Assembly: GCA_964387025.1 (NCBI GenBank)
Contig: CAYLUZ010000012.1
Span: forward strand, 1 to 64,000
Direction: 5' to 3'
DNA: 64,000 nucleotides
Source of the DNA: PNON01 sp964387025
Lineage (GTDB): Bacteria > Chloroflexota > Anaerolineae > Anaerolineales > Anaerolineaceae
Below are positions 9,414 through 18,318 of this stretch, in pieces. The stretch's first letter is position 1, and each line of letters starts with the position of its first letter. The notes below the pieces were generated by a model. It saw nothing but the letters and a program-made list of their open reading frames with translations, was not told the DNA's origin and searched no databases. Made by a program: the position numbers and the translations under genes.

Positions 9414-9563
9414 ATGAAGTGAATCACCAATCCTTGTTTCTTTAACAATACGCGGTATAGGATTTGATATCAGGATGGGTACTGTATTATGGGTAAGGCT
9501 GATTACACCTTCATCAATATCAATACTAATTGGGAGGGACGGATGATTAATTCAATACCTCAT
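9414..9563 (-). other. Upstream in-frame extension of the GH31 gene, with a TGA at codon 4
   Basis: From 9551 down to 9414 the GH31 frame stays open and encodes protein-like sequence (INHPSLPISIDIDEGVISLT and onward) typical of a GH31 N-terminal beta-strand region. An ATG at 9561-9563 is in frame, but its fourth codon is TGA (9552-9554). Two readings fit: a recent nonsense mutation truncating the start, or initiation at the ATT at 9549-9551, which has a GAGG six bases upstream. The GTG at 9411-9413 has no ribosome site. Confidence 0.6.
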
Positions 9564-9645
9564 TTCTTGTTCCAAATAAGCAATCCAATTTTTAAATAAC
9601 TTCGTAGGTTATATACCCTGAGTGGATAATTATTAACCGATCTTT

Positions 9646-11055
9646 CTATTCTTCGTATACGATGCCTTTATCTGCCAGCATACGCTTTTCTTTTTCAATA
9701 TGAATGTTTGCAAGCCGGTTCTTTATTTCATCCCATTTTTTACCTGTGAGTGGGTATAAGAATAATGAAGCAAAACTGATCAAAAGTAGGATTCCGGGCA
9801 TGGATACCCAGCCCATCAGTATACCAATTTCAGCTTGAGAAGATTGTGTACCAGCCAAGCCTGCAAAGTTATAACCATTTTTGGTCAGAAACCAGATAAA
9901 AACTGTATTTGCCAGGCTTATAGCCGGTTTGGTGATAAAGCTATTCACCCCTGCATACATTCCTTCGCGCCTTAATCCGGTACGATGTTCATCCATATCA
10001 ATTACATCGCCATTCATCAAAGGAATTAAATACATCCCTCCCGCGAAACCTATTCCAAAGGAAAATGAACTTATAGCTGCGGGAATGATTTCACGGCCAA
10101 ACCCGAGCATTACAAAACAGCCTAAAGAGAAAACCGCGGCCATGACCATCATGCAGCCCTTTATTCCCCACCGTTCTCGCATTTTTACAAACAGAAACAC
10201 CCCGCCCACAATCCCGACAGCTAATGCGAGATATACTACCACTGCGGGAACGGAAAATTCAGACAGGTAGTAGTTCAACCCAAGCATTAAGGATGTCTGC
10301 ACGTAGATGATGGTAAAGCTGATCACCTCAAAAATGATAAATGAGCGGTTCGTGAAACACTCTTTGAGTGACTTCAGGAAAGGTAACTGTTGTTCTTCCT
10401 GTTGGAAACGCATCTCTTTATAAAAAAAGGTGCTGGTAAATATCAATATCGCCATTACTACGCCAAAAGCGGTCATGATCAATTGAAAAGAAAATGCGTT
10501 TGAACCCGGTTCTGGTTTGATAAAGCCCCAGAGGATTAATGGAACAGCCAGTGGAAAAACTGAGAATATAAGTTTCCAAATAAATATCCCACTGCGTGCC
10601 TTATTGGAAACAGCCATTTCGAAAGGCATTACATATATGCTGGTTGCAATGGCAGTATAGAGAGAATCGAATATGAAAAGAAGAAATAGCATTTGGATGA
10701 ATAAAATCGTCTGGCTCGGATGGGTACCTCCAAAGTTAATCCATGAAAACAAAAAAGACAGCCCAATGATTGGTGCTCCAAACCGGATATATGGGATGCG
10801 GCGCCCTAAATAACTTTTGGTCCGGTCGCTTATATAACCGAATAATGGGTCATTTACAGCATTCCAAATACCAAACAATAACCAGACTGTAGCAGCCAGG
10901 CCGGCGTCCATACCTCGGTAACTGGTGAAGTAATAAGTTAGGCCAATACTTACAATAAATGTATTGAGCATCGAGCATGCAGCATCGGCAATTGAGACCC
11001 ATATCTTACTTTTTAGCGGAACTTTTTCTTCTTTTAATCCCTGGGTGATTGTCAT
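9646..11055 (-). CDS. GPH-family sugar:cation symporter (MelB-like, major facilitator superfamily)
   Basis: Twelve-helix inner-membrane transporter, 469 residues, of the glycoside-pentoside-hexuronide:cation symporter family. The N-terminal block with LTYYFTSYRGMDAGLAATVWLLFGIWNAVNDPLFGYISDRT carries the MelB-type cation-site motif NDPxxGxxxD. The phrase GDVIDMDEHRTGLRREGMYAG in the second half is a strong GPH marker. The ATG at 11055 has a GAGGT ribosome site. It sits between the GH31 glycosidase and an alpha/beta hydrolase and probably imports or exports a glycoside. An ABC sugar importer in the same cluster gives a second route. Confidence 0.88.
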   Translation of the reverse strand: MTITQGLKEEKVPLKSKIWVSIADAACSMLNTFIVSIGLTYYFTSYRGMDAGLAATVWLLFGIWNAVNDPLFGYISDRTKSYLGRRIPYIRFGAPIIGLSFLFSWINFGGTHPSQTILFIQMLFLLFIFDSLYTAIATSIYVMPFEMAVSNKARSGIFIWKLIFSVFPLAVPLILWGFIKPEPGSNAFSFQLIMTAFGVVMAILIFTSTFFYKEMRFQQEEQQLPFLKSLKECFTNRSFIIFEVISFTIIYVQTSLMLGLNYYLSEFSVPAVVVYLALAVGIVGGVFLFVKMRERWGIKGCMMVMAAVFSLGCFVMLGFGREIIPAAISSFSFGIGFAGGMYLIPLMNGDVIDMDEHRTGLRREGMYAGVNSFITKPAISLANTVFIWFLTKNGYNFAGLAGTQSSQAEIGILMGWVSMPGILLLISFASLFLYPLTGKKWDEIKNRLANIHIEKEKRMLADKGIVYEE

Positions 11056-11076
11056 ATTTACCTCAATAAACTGGAT

Positions 11077-11988
11077 CTATTTAATAATTTGATGAGTCAT
11101 CAGAAATTCACGAACTATTCTAGAATATTCTATTGGATTGCTCCAATACGATTCTGCATGTCCGGCACCGGGAGCCAAAAAATGTTTGCGTGGACCGTTA
11201 GTTTTATGTTCAATTAATTGTTGTACCATGCTGACCGGGATGAAGTCGTCATTTGCCCCATGAATGAACAGAATTGGAGCATAGATCTGCTCTGCTGCAT
11301 TAACTGGGGATACTTCATGAATAACCATGCCAGACATCCAACGAGCCATGATGCCGGACAGTGCAATGAATGGAAACCCTGGCAGGTGGTATTCAATTCT
11401 TAGCCGGTAGGACAACTGATCCACCAGGTTGCTAAAACTGCAATCGGAAATAATAAACTTGATCCTGTCGTCAATTGCAGCATGCTGCAAAGAGATCGCC
11501 GCTCCCATGGATTCTCCGTGGGTTCCAATGATAGAATCCGCGCCAGTCTTTTTTACGAGCCAGGTAGTGATCGTTTTCAGATCTATCTTTTCGTAGTATC
11601 CAAAAGTACAGTTCTTACCTCCAGACAACCCATGGAATCGATTATCGTATATTAGTATATTAAACCCAAGGTCACGAAAAAGGCTCATATATTTCACTGA
11701 CCCATACAGCGTATAAGTAATCCCATGGGAAAAGATAATCGATCTATTTGCCCCTTCAATTGGGAAGTAAAAACCGTGTAACAAATATCCAAATTCTGAG
11801 GTTATCCATATTTCCTCCCTGATCCAGGAATTGTAATCACCTTCTATCAGTTTTCCTGCTTCTTTCTCGAGGTCATATGTTTCCTGAACACCAAATCTTT
11901 TCGGATAAATAATTACTCTGGCGAAAAACCATCCGATTATCAATAAAACAAAAATCAATGCAGGTAAAATGACCGCGGTAAGACCCAT
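11077..11988 (-). CDS. Membrane-anchored alpha/beta hydrolase
   Basis: A 303-residue serine hydrolase of the alpha/beta fold (DUF1749/BAAT-like peptidase S9 style). An N-terminal membrane helix (about residues 3-25) precedes the catalytic domain. The nucleophile elbow is GTHGESMGAAIS (GxSxG, near residue 155). PILFIHGANDDFIPVSMVQQ carries the likely acid Asp, and GAGHAESY near the C-terminus the catalytic His. The start ATG at 11988 has GGAGAAT upstream. In this cluster it might remove acyl groups from a carbohydrate or act on a peptide or ester; the substrate is not readable. Confidence 0.82.
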   Translation of the reverse strand: MGLTAVILPALIFVLLIIGWFFARVIIYPKRFGVQETYDLEKEAGKLIEGDYNSWIREEIWITSEFGYLLHGFYFPIEGANRSIIFSHGITYTLYGSVKYMSLFRDLGFNILIYDNRFHGLSGGKNCTFGYYEKIDLKTITTWLVKKTGADSIIGTHGESMGAAISLQHAAIDDRIKFIISDCSFSNLVDQLSYRLRIEYHLPGFPFIALSGIMARWMSGMVIHEVSPVNAAEQIYAPILFIHGANDDFIPVSMVQQLIEHKTNGPRKHFLAPGAGHAESYWSNPIEYSRIVREFLMTHQIIK

Positions 11989-12111
11989 TATTCTCCGTTT
12001 TTATCTGAAACCTGTTACGTTTCAATGATCACTATCAGGATAATGTTTGGGTAAGGAAACATATTATTATCCCAATGAATTATGCTGCCACAGAGTTAAT
12101 TGAAAATACGA

Positions 12112-13632
12112 TCACCGCTTCCACTTCTTACCTGTGGCTAATTCCACACACTTATACGCCCCGTCATAAATCCCGATGGATTTATTCTTGACTATTTGAT
12201 CACAATACATTGTCAGAAGGTCATCTTCCTCGGTAATGAGGTCTATAGCCTGTAGTGTTTCTGATATGGTCCGTGTTTCAACAGTACTGTCACCTATCTC
12301 TGCCCCTCGGATCGCTCCCCACATTTCATGGCCACCCACCCTTTCATTAAATAGCTTAGGCACAGGGTAGAAAGCCAGTTCACTGGGTTTAGTGATCATG
12401 ACATCTATTACCCGCATCAGGTAATTTGTTGCATATACTGCATGGAATGTATTGTCATGAAGGAAAACATGAAGGCCATGGACGGTGTTGTCCCTTATCT
12501 GGTCAGCAAAACTTCTAGTTTCATCCCACGAGAAATGCTTTTCTATGACTTCATGATATTCTTTCAACTCACCCTGCAGCCACTCCCAATTGTTCTTGTG
12601 GTCTCCAAGATTAATAAACAGGGAAATTTCGTCAGTTTTGATCTTGGGGATGGTATGATCAATAATGGCTTTAAATAGCTCTCGTTGAGCTCCAGCGCCG
12701 CCCATGGTTACCATTAATCTGCGCGGCTCCTTTTTCTTCATTCTACTGATCCGATCTGCACAATCCTTTTCAATATTCTCCACAAGTTCATGATCCACAT
12801 GATGCCCGGTGTAATATAGGGCATCCGCAGGAACTGGCTTCATACGTCTACTCTGGTCATCAAAACCGCGCATTGCACGGAAACCATAATAACCAGATGG
12901 GGATTGAACAGCATGTTTTGCACCTTCAGTCAACTGGAATGCCATCGGCCAATTATCGAACATCATATCTACTACATTGGTCATTCCCCCGGCAATCGCA
13001 CCCATACAATTCCACATATGTGATGTTAACATTGGAATATCGGAAGGCAATGCTTGATATAAATTTTTAAATAGCTCACTCATCTTATAATCTTTTACTT
13101 CGGTTTTAATAAACCGCCAAGGCCAGGTAACGATCCAATTATTAAAAAGTGTGTTTAAACCGGGGAGTGATGGATTGCCGGTGGTCAATGATTCCCAAAC
13201 ATACTTATTAAAAAAGGATGATGATTGTGAAATACGGGAATATTTGCTGTAATTAGTATTGCACCAATTTATCACATCAGTAGTAATACCAGGAATAGCC
13301 AGGAGATCCAACCATAGAGGGGTGAAACCCATTGCGCGCGCAGCTGATGCTCCAGCCATGGCAATTCGGTAGTGCCCGAAACCCATTCGGATTGTGCTGA
13401 TCACAACTGCATTTTTCTTTGGAAGAGGATCGCCCGAACTATCGCGCAGAATATCTTTCAACCCAAAAACATCTCCCAGGTATGGATTATCATGGATACT
13501 AAGCTGGTAAGTTTCCGCAGGATCATAATGGAATTTATTTGCCAACATGGATTTCCAGCTGTCAGCCGCCCGGGTTTGAGCCGTTGTGATGGGATTGCCA
13601 TAAAGTTCGTAATGGCCTTCAGTCTTTTTCAT
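12112..13632 (-). CDS. Uncharacterised protein with a MurG/MGDG-synthase-like Gly-His motif
   Basis: I do not recognise a named family for this 506-residue protein. It is soluble by appearance, with no signal peptide. Near residue 75-105, VVISTIRMGFGHYRIAMAGASAARAMGF resembles the N-terminal nucleotide-sugar/lipid-binding loop of GT-B enzymes such as MurG and monogalactosyldiacylglycerol synthase, where a Gly-rich GHxxAA motif occurs. LMVTMGGAGAQRELFKAII (about residue 315) would be the matching Gly-rich loop at the start of the second Rossmann domain. This suggests a GT-B-fold enzyme, perhaps a glycosyltransferase or phosphorylase-like protein acting on the cluster's sugar. The ATG at 13632 has an AAGGAG site. 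Function remains unassigned. Confidence 0.55.
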   Translation of the reverse strand: MKKTEGHYELYGNPITTAQTRAADSWKSMLANKFHYDPAETYQLSIHDNPYLGDVFGLKDILRDSSGDPLPKKNAVVISTIRMGFGHYRIAMAGASAARAMGFTPLWLDLLAIPGITTDVINWCNTNYSKYSRISQSSSFFNKYVWESLTTGNPSLPGLNTLFNNWIVTWPWRFIKTEVKDYKMSELFKNLYQALPSDIPMLTSHMWNCMGAIAGGMTNVVDMMFDNWPMAFQLTEGAKHAVQSPSGYYGFRAMRGFDDQSRRMKPVPADALYYTGHHVDHELVENIEKDCADRISRMKKKEPRRLMVTMGGAGAQRELFKAIIDHTIPKIKTDEISLFINLGDHKNNWEWLQGELKEYHEVIEKHFSWDETRSFADQIRDNTVHGLHVFLHDNTFHAVYATNYLMRVIDVMITKPSELAFYPVPKLFNERVGGHEMWGAIRGAEIGDSTVETRTISETLQAIDLITEEDDLLTMYCDQIVKNKSIGIYDGAYKCVELATGKKWKR

Positions 13633-13860
13633 AAAGCAACTCCTTGAGTGAAAATAAAGCTGACCATGTCAGACAATTAATAATCCGATACTAATTGAAA
13701 GATTTTAGCACTATTTTTATAAGTTACACAAATAAAACTCAAATTAGCTTAATGTGTAGTAAGAAACGAAAGAACTGAACAATAAGTAATAATCAGTTCA
13801 AGGCGTTTTAGGGTATTACTTGGTTTGTCAATTGTCATACCTTCCAGGAGCTTGCGCCAC

Positions 13861-14700
13861 TCAGTTCTTCATACCGGTGGTTGCTATACCCTCCACGAAA
13901 TATTTCTGGGCAAACAGAAATACCAAAACAGTTGGTATGATCACCAGGGTCGCGCCAGCAAGAACCAAAGGCGGGGTTGCATGGTACCCGCCCTGAATAT
14001 CTGCTAAGCCCTGGGTAACCACATAATTAGCTTTGGATTGGATAACCACCAATGGCCATATGAACGAATTCCATGCATAAAGGAATGAAATGGTAAATTG
14101 TGTGGCAATCGCCGGGCCAGAAAGAGGCAGGAAGATCTTCCATAAGATGGTGAATCGATTTGCTCCATCCAACCAGGCAGCCTCTTCTAATTCTTTTGGA
14201 ATTCCTTTGAAGAATTGACGCATCAGAAAAGTGCCATAGGCAGTGAATATCCACGGAACAATAAGAGCTGTCAAGCTGTCAACCCAACCGAATGTGATCA
14301 TCATCTTATACATGGGAATCATGATCACCGTGAATGGGATCATCATTGTTCCTAAATAGATGCGAAAGATTGTTTCTCGCCCCGGAAAATTAATCCTGGC
14401 AAAAGCATACCCACCCAGCATTGAGGATACGATCTGACCAATGGTCACAGCCAGTGTTACGATGGTTGTGTTTACCATGTATTTACCCATCTTCACAGTA
14501 CTGAGGACCGTCAGGTAATTATCGAACCTAAGCCTCTCTCCGATAAGGCTCATGATATTTCTAAACACCTCGGGGCTGTCTTTCAATGACGAGGCAACCA
14601 TGAAGATAAATGGATAAATAAAAATCAAGCCTATGATCGTCAGGGGTAAATAGAATCCGATTTTTTGAAAAAATGTAACACGTTCGCCTTGTCTGAACAT
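13861..14700 (-). CDS. CUT1 sugar ABC importer permease (MalG/LacG-like)
   Basis: Inner-membrane permease of a carbohydrate ABC importer, 279 residues with about six helices. The EAA loop is clear: EEAAWLDGANRFTILWKIFLPLSGPAIAT (near residue 190). The N-terminal LTIIGLIFIYPFIFMVASSLK and the C-terminal VEGIATTGMKN are typical of MalG-like subunits. It lies 5 bp after the MalF-like gene. Together with the 15792 binding protein it forms one importer; the ATPase is not in this cluster, as is usual for CUT1 systems that share an MsmK-type ATPase encoded elsewhere. Confidence 0.93.
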   Translation of the reverse strand: MFRQGERVTFFQKIGFYLPLTIIGLIFIYPFIFMVASSLKDSPEVFRNIMSLIGERLRFDNYLTVLSTVKMGKYMVNTTIVTLAVTIGQIVSSMLGGYAFARINFPGRETIFRIYLGTMMIPFTVIMIPMYKMMITFGWVDSLTALIVPWIFTAYGTFLMRQFFKGIPKELEEAAWLDGANRFTILWKIFLPLSGPAIATQFTISFLYAWNSFIWPLVVIQSKANYVVTQGLADIQGGYHATPPLVLAGATLVIIPTVLVFLFAQKYFVEGIATTGMKN

Positions 14701-14705
14701 TGTTT

Positions 14706-15719
14706 TTACTCCTCAAAAACCCAACGTTTGGAAACGCGGAACTGGATCACTGTGATAATGAATATCAACCCAAATACGATCCAAGCCAGGCTGGCACCAT
14801 AACCCATTTGAAACCGCTGGAATCCTTTTTGGTAAAGGTAGTAAACTATCGTCAGTGTGGAATTGGCTGGACCGCCCTGGGTCATGATAAAAGGTTCAGC
14901 GAAAATTTGCAAAGCAGTAATGGTATTCGTGACAAGAACAAAGAATATTGTTGAAGACATCAATGGCACAACAATCTTGCGCAGGATGATTCCTTTGGAA
15001 GCACCATCAACAGTGGCGGCCTCATATAAATGTCCAGGGATGCTTTGAAGTGCAGCGAGGAAGATCACCATATCATATCCAATGGTTGCCCATGAGGTCA
15101 TTACGATCAGAGAGAACAATGCCCATTGAGGAGTGACGAGCCAGCCGATCAATGGATCGGCAAGTGGTGTACCTATAGGAGTAAAAATCAATCTGTTTAG
15201 GAGTTCCACTATTCCGCGGATGACAGTATTTAACACACCATTTTGCTGTTGGAAAATCCAGAACCAGACCAAAGCACTACCGACGATTGATGCTACAACC
15301 GGGATATAGACCATTCCCCGGAAAAGTGACATGCCAGGTAAGCGTGCATTAAGTGACCACGCAAGTAAGAATGCCGGTATCACAGATAAAGCTAAAACGC
15401 CAAGTGCATAGATCACAGTGTTTCCAAGCGCTACCCAGAATGTTGGGTCATTCGGCTTGATTAAGCTGTTTACCGCAACGAACCAGTTCTTTCCTGCTTC
15501 CAGTGCAGATTGGTACGCATCCGGTTTGAATGAGAATCCCAGCGCTTGACCATAATTGTGCAACCCCACCCAGTTTGGTGATGTAAAGAGATTGAAATCG
15601 GTGAATGAATAATAAAATGATATTGCAAGAGGTACAGCCATGAAGATTAGGAAACCTATCAAATTTGGTAGGAGAAATAAATAACCTTCAACTGCCTCGC
15701 GGATACGCGCTTTGGACAT
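14706..15719 (-). CDS. CUT1 sugar ABC importer permease (MalF/UgpA-like)
   Basis: Inner-membrane permease, 337 residues. The start AVEGYLFLLPNLIGFLIFMAVPLAIS is the usual first helix of MalF/UgpA-type subunits. A periplasmic insertion of about 60 residues follows the first helix. The EAA loop reads YEAATVDGASKGIILRKIVVPL (near residue 240). GGPANSTLTIVYYLYQKGF marks the LacF/UgpA branch. The gene follows a strong hairpin that separates it from the binding protein. Confidence 0.93.
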   Translation of the reverse strand: MSKARIREAVEGYLFLLPNLIGFLIFMAVPLAISFYYSFTDFNLFTSPNWVGLHNYGQALGFSFKPDAYQSALEAGKNWFVAVNSLIKPNDPTFWVALGNTVIYALGVLALSVIPAFLLAWSLNARLPGMSLFRGMVYIPVVASIVGSALVWFWIFQQQNGVLNTVIRGIVELLNRLIFTPIGTPLADPLIGWLVTPQWALFSLIVMTSWATIGYDMVIFLAALQSIPGHLYEAATVDGASKGIILRKIVVPLMSSTIFFVLVTNTITALQIFAEPFIMTQGGPANSTLTIVYYLYQKGFQRFQMGYGASLAWIVFGLIFIITVIQFRVSKRWVFEE

Positions 15720-15748
15720 ATTTGTACCTCTCTTCCCTTGTTAAAAGA

Positions 15749-15776
15749 CCCCATTCCTGTCGAAACAGGAATGGGG
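15749..15776 (-). promoter_or_regulatory. Intercistronic hairpin with UUCG loop after the sugar-binding protein gene
   Basis: A perfect 12-bp inverted repeat (15749-15760 and 15765-15776). On the minus strand the loop is TTCG and the stem is followed by TCTTTT, so it can act as a leaky intrinsic terminator. It would let the binding protein be made in excess of the two permeases. Confidence 0.75.
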
Positions 15777-15791
15777 CTTGAACTGTAAATA

Positions 15792-17114
15792 TTATTTAGT
15801 AAAGAGTGGATTTGCAGCATCACATATAGCTTTTGCTGCTTCTTCAGCGGTCATCTTACCAGCAAAAATATTATCAACATTGGGCTGATAGATTCCGTTT
15901 ACAATGTCGCCCCAGTTGCCAGTAAATAGCGGAATTTCAGCCTGAGCATAATCAGCGCTCATTACAAATGGGCTGTTATCAGCTGGTGGTTTGGAATTCA
16001 AGAATGCATCCACAGCTGCCTGTGCTTTATTGGAGGGGATATTGGAACCCAGAGCAGCAATCTGTCCCTGAACTTCGGGAGAGGTTAGTTCTTTTAGAAC
16101 TTTGAATGCCTGGTCAGGATATTTGGTCTTGGCACTTACCACATAGGGACCCCAGAATAACCATGAGGATTTCACGGCGCCTTCCGGCATTTCCACTACA
16201 CCCCATTCGAATTTGGCATTGTCCCGCATTCCAGGTGTCATCCAACGGCCATTGGGGAACATACCGACATTACCTGCAAGGAAGTCAGTCTCACCTACAC
16301 CACCTTCAACACCCGGAGGAGTGGCAACTTTGTCATCCAGGAACAGTTTACGCATGAATTCCAGTCCGGCGACAGAACCGGGATCAGTCATGGCACAGGC
16401 TGTGCGATCAGCATTGAACAGACTACCGCCGCCGGCATTGACGAAATAACCCCAAAGACCCCACCAGTTACTCATTGAGAAGCCATAGGTTTTGTCAGTT
16501 TCATTTGTTAATCCCTTGGCAACACGCTCAAAGTTATCCCAATTCCATTTGCCCTGAGCAGCCAGGTCTGCGGGATCATCCACGTTGTATTTCTTAAATA
16601 GGTCTTTATTGTAATAGATGACGAGGGTGGATATATCGCGCGGGAGACCCCAGAGATTCCCACCATTTTCAAGTTCTTTCATCGGAGCATCATAGTAATC
16701 GGAGAGTTTGAATGTTGGGTCAGCATCGGCAACAGGTTTGAGATTTAGAATAACTCCCAATTTGGCATAATCTGCAGTGCTTGCGCCAGGTATCCAGACA
16801 ATATCAGGTGCATTACCGGCTGAAAATTCTGCTTTTAGTTTGTCTTCATAACCTGTTACAGGAGCAGGATCATACTGGAGTGTGATACCATCCGCGGCTA
16901 GTTTTGCGGAGAGATCGTCGCTGATCTTTTGATACACATCCTGTTCGGCCTGATTGTCCGGGCGAGTGCGCCAACGAATTGTGATTGTTTCTTTCGCGGG
17001 TGCGGCAGGTGCAGCTGGTTCGGCAGGAGCCGGAGCAGCGGGGGCACAAGCGGATAAAACAAACACTGCAACAATCAATATGCTTAATACTTTCCACATT
17101 ACATTATGTTTCAT
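15792..17114 (-). CDS. CUT1 ABC importer sugar-binding lipoprotein
   Basis: Extracellular solute-binding protein family 1 (MalE/UgpB-like), 440 residues. The signal peptide ends in lipobox LSAC (about residue 19-22), then a short Ala/Pro linker, then the domain starting ETITIRWRTRPDNQAEQDVY. DIVWIPGASTADYAKLGVILNLKP and the later LWGLPRDISTLVIYYNKDLF are standard family blocks. The ATG at 17114 has a GGAGGAAAG ribosome site. The ligand is probably an oligosaccharide or glycoside matching the GH31 enzyme. Confidence 0.92.
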   Translation of the reverse strand: MKHNVMWKVLSILIVAVFVLSACAPAAPAPAEPAAPAAPAKETITIRWRTRPDNQAEQDVYQKISDDLSAKLAADGITLQYDPAPVTGYEDKLKAEFSAGNAPDIVWIPGASTADYAKLGVILNLKPVADADPTFKLSDYYDAPMKELENGGNLWGLPRDISTLVIYYNKDLFKKYNVDDPADLAAQGKWNWDNFERVAKGLTNETDKTYGFSMSNWWGLWGYFVNAGGGSLFNADRTACAMTDPGSVAGLEFMRKLFLDDKVATPPGVEGGVGETDFLAGNVGMFPNGRWMTPGMRDNAKFEWGVVEMPEGAVKSSWLFWGPYVVSAKTKYPDQAFKVLKELTSPEVQGQIAALGSNIPSNKAQAAVDAFLNSKPPADNSPFVMSADYAQAEIPLFTGNWGDIVNGIYQPNVDNIFAGKMTAEEAAKAICDAANPLFTK

Positions 17115-17196
17115 CTTTCCTCCAAGGATTGTGAATAACTATTTTGATTTTGAAATTTATCGTATTATTTATACTTTCTTGTTATCACCTCCTGTT

Positions 17197-18207
17197 TTAT
17201 GAACTGGCTTTGATCGTGGATTGTCGTATTACCAATTCGCCAGAAATTTTTATTTGCCGGACAGGTTTTCCTGATTTGTTGATCATATCGATTAATATTT
17301 GGGTGGCTTCCCGCCCAATCCCCGGCATGTCCTGTCTAATGGTGGAAAGAGGTGGATCAAAATAAGAAGATAGAGGCATATCATCTATTCCAATAACTGA
17401 TAAATCCGCTGGAACAGACATGTTAAAATCACGCGCTGCCCGAATTACACCCATGGCCATGCGATCATTCTGTGCAAAAATTGCGGTGGGAATAATTCCA
17501 TTTTTTAAAAGAGATTGAAGACCATTTTGCCCTGAAGTTGCTGTCCAATCCCCCTCAATAATCAAATCCCGGTTAACTTCAATACCTGCTTTATTTAATG
17601 CTCTTGAATAACCTTTGCAACGGTCTTGTGAACAGTCTTCTTCCATTGGCCCTGTTATCATACCAATTTTAGAATGACCCATTGAAATTAAATGCTGCAC
17701 AGCTTCATATGCCACTCTCTCATCATCGAGTGAAACTGAACTGATGGAAGTATCACGCGAATATGCTCCTACAAAAACAACCGGAAAATCTGTTGGAGTA
17801 TGCTCATAACGGTTATCTGCATAAGGATTAATAACGATCAGTCCATCCACCCTACGGCGGCCGACCAATTCATTAATAAGCTCAGTAAACGTGCTTGGAT
17901 CCGCGGATGATGAGGATAACAGGAAATACCCCTGCTTACGTGCTTCAACCTCCGCCCCCTCAATAATGCTGGCAAAGGTATAATCTGTGAGGTTGGGGGA
18001 AATGCACGCCAACATATGGGTTACACCACGGGCCATTGAACTTGCAATGGCACTTGGAAGATATCCAAGGTTATCAATGGCTGCTTGCACCTTTTCACGT
18101 GTATCAGGATTAACTCTCTCCACTTCATTAATAACTCGCGAGACAGTTTGGTGCGATACACCGGCGAGGCTGGCAACATCACGGATGGTTGGACGGTTTT
18201 TTTTCAA
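17197..18207 (-). CDS. LacI-family transcriptional regulator of the glycoside cluster
   Basis: A 336-residue repressor. The N-terminal helix-turn-helix and hinge helix read TIRDVASLAGVSHQTVSRVI and then NPDTREKVQAAIDNLGYLPS. The periplasmic-binding-like effector domain follows, with FAQNDRMAMGVIRAARDFNMSVPADLSVIGIDDMPLSSYF near residue 235-275. The start is a TTG at 18207. A perfect 26-bp palindrome 25 bp upstream probably is its operator, placed to control both this gene (and the minus-strand importer operon 82 bp downstream) and divergent galT. Confidence 0.92.
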   Translation of the reverse strand: MKKNRPTIRDVASLAGVSHQTVSRVINEVERVNPDTREKVQAAIDNLGYLPSAIASSMARGVTHMLACISPNLTDYTFASIIEGAEVEARKQGYFLLSSSSADPSTFTELINELVGRRRVDGLIVINPYADNRYEHTPTDFPVVFVGAYSRDTSISSVSLDDERVAYEAVQHLISMGHSKIGMITGPMEEDCSQDRCKGYSRALNKAGIEVNRDLIIEGDWTATSGQNGLQSLLKNGIIPTAIFAQNDRMAMGVIRAARDFNMSVPADLSVIGIDDMPLSSYFDPPLSTIRQDMPGIGREATQILIDMINKSGKPVRQIKISGELVIRQSTIKASS

Positions 18208-18231
18208 CAGATCTTTCTTTTTGGAGTATAA

Positions 18232-18257
18232 TGTTACCGGTCACGTGACCGGTAACA
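18232..18257. promoter_or_regulatory. LacI operator, perfect 26-bp palindrome
   Basis: Two 13-bp arms, TGTTACCGGTCAC and its exact reverse complement, meet at a central CACGTG. This is the even, CG-centred symmetry of LacI-family operators, longer than the usual 14-20 bp. It lies 25 bp before the lacI start and 62 bp before the galT start. I saw no second copy in the cluster. Confidence 0.85.
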
Positions 18258-18318
18258 CAATAATACAAGATTAGAAAAGATTTGTCAAGCATCAGTTTTA
18301 AATGGAGGAAGGACGATT

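Noticed and set aside
9552..9554. TGA in the GH31 leader as a selenocysteine codon
   Set aside because: It is at codon 4 of a glycosidase with no redox need, and I see no hairpin like a bacterial SECIS immediately after it.
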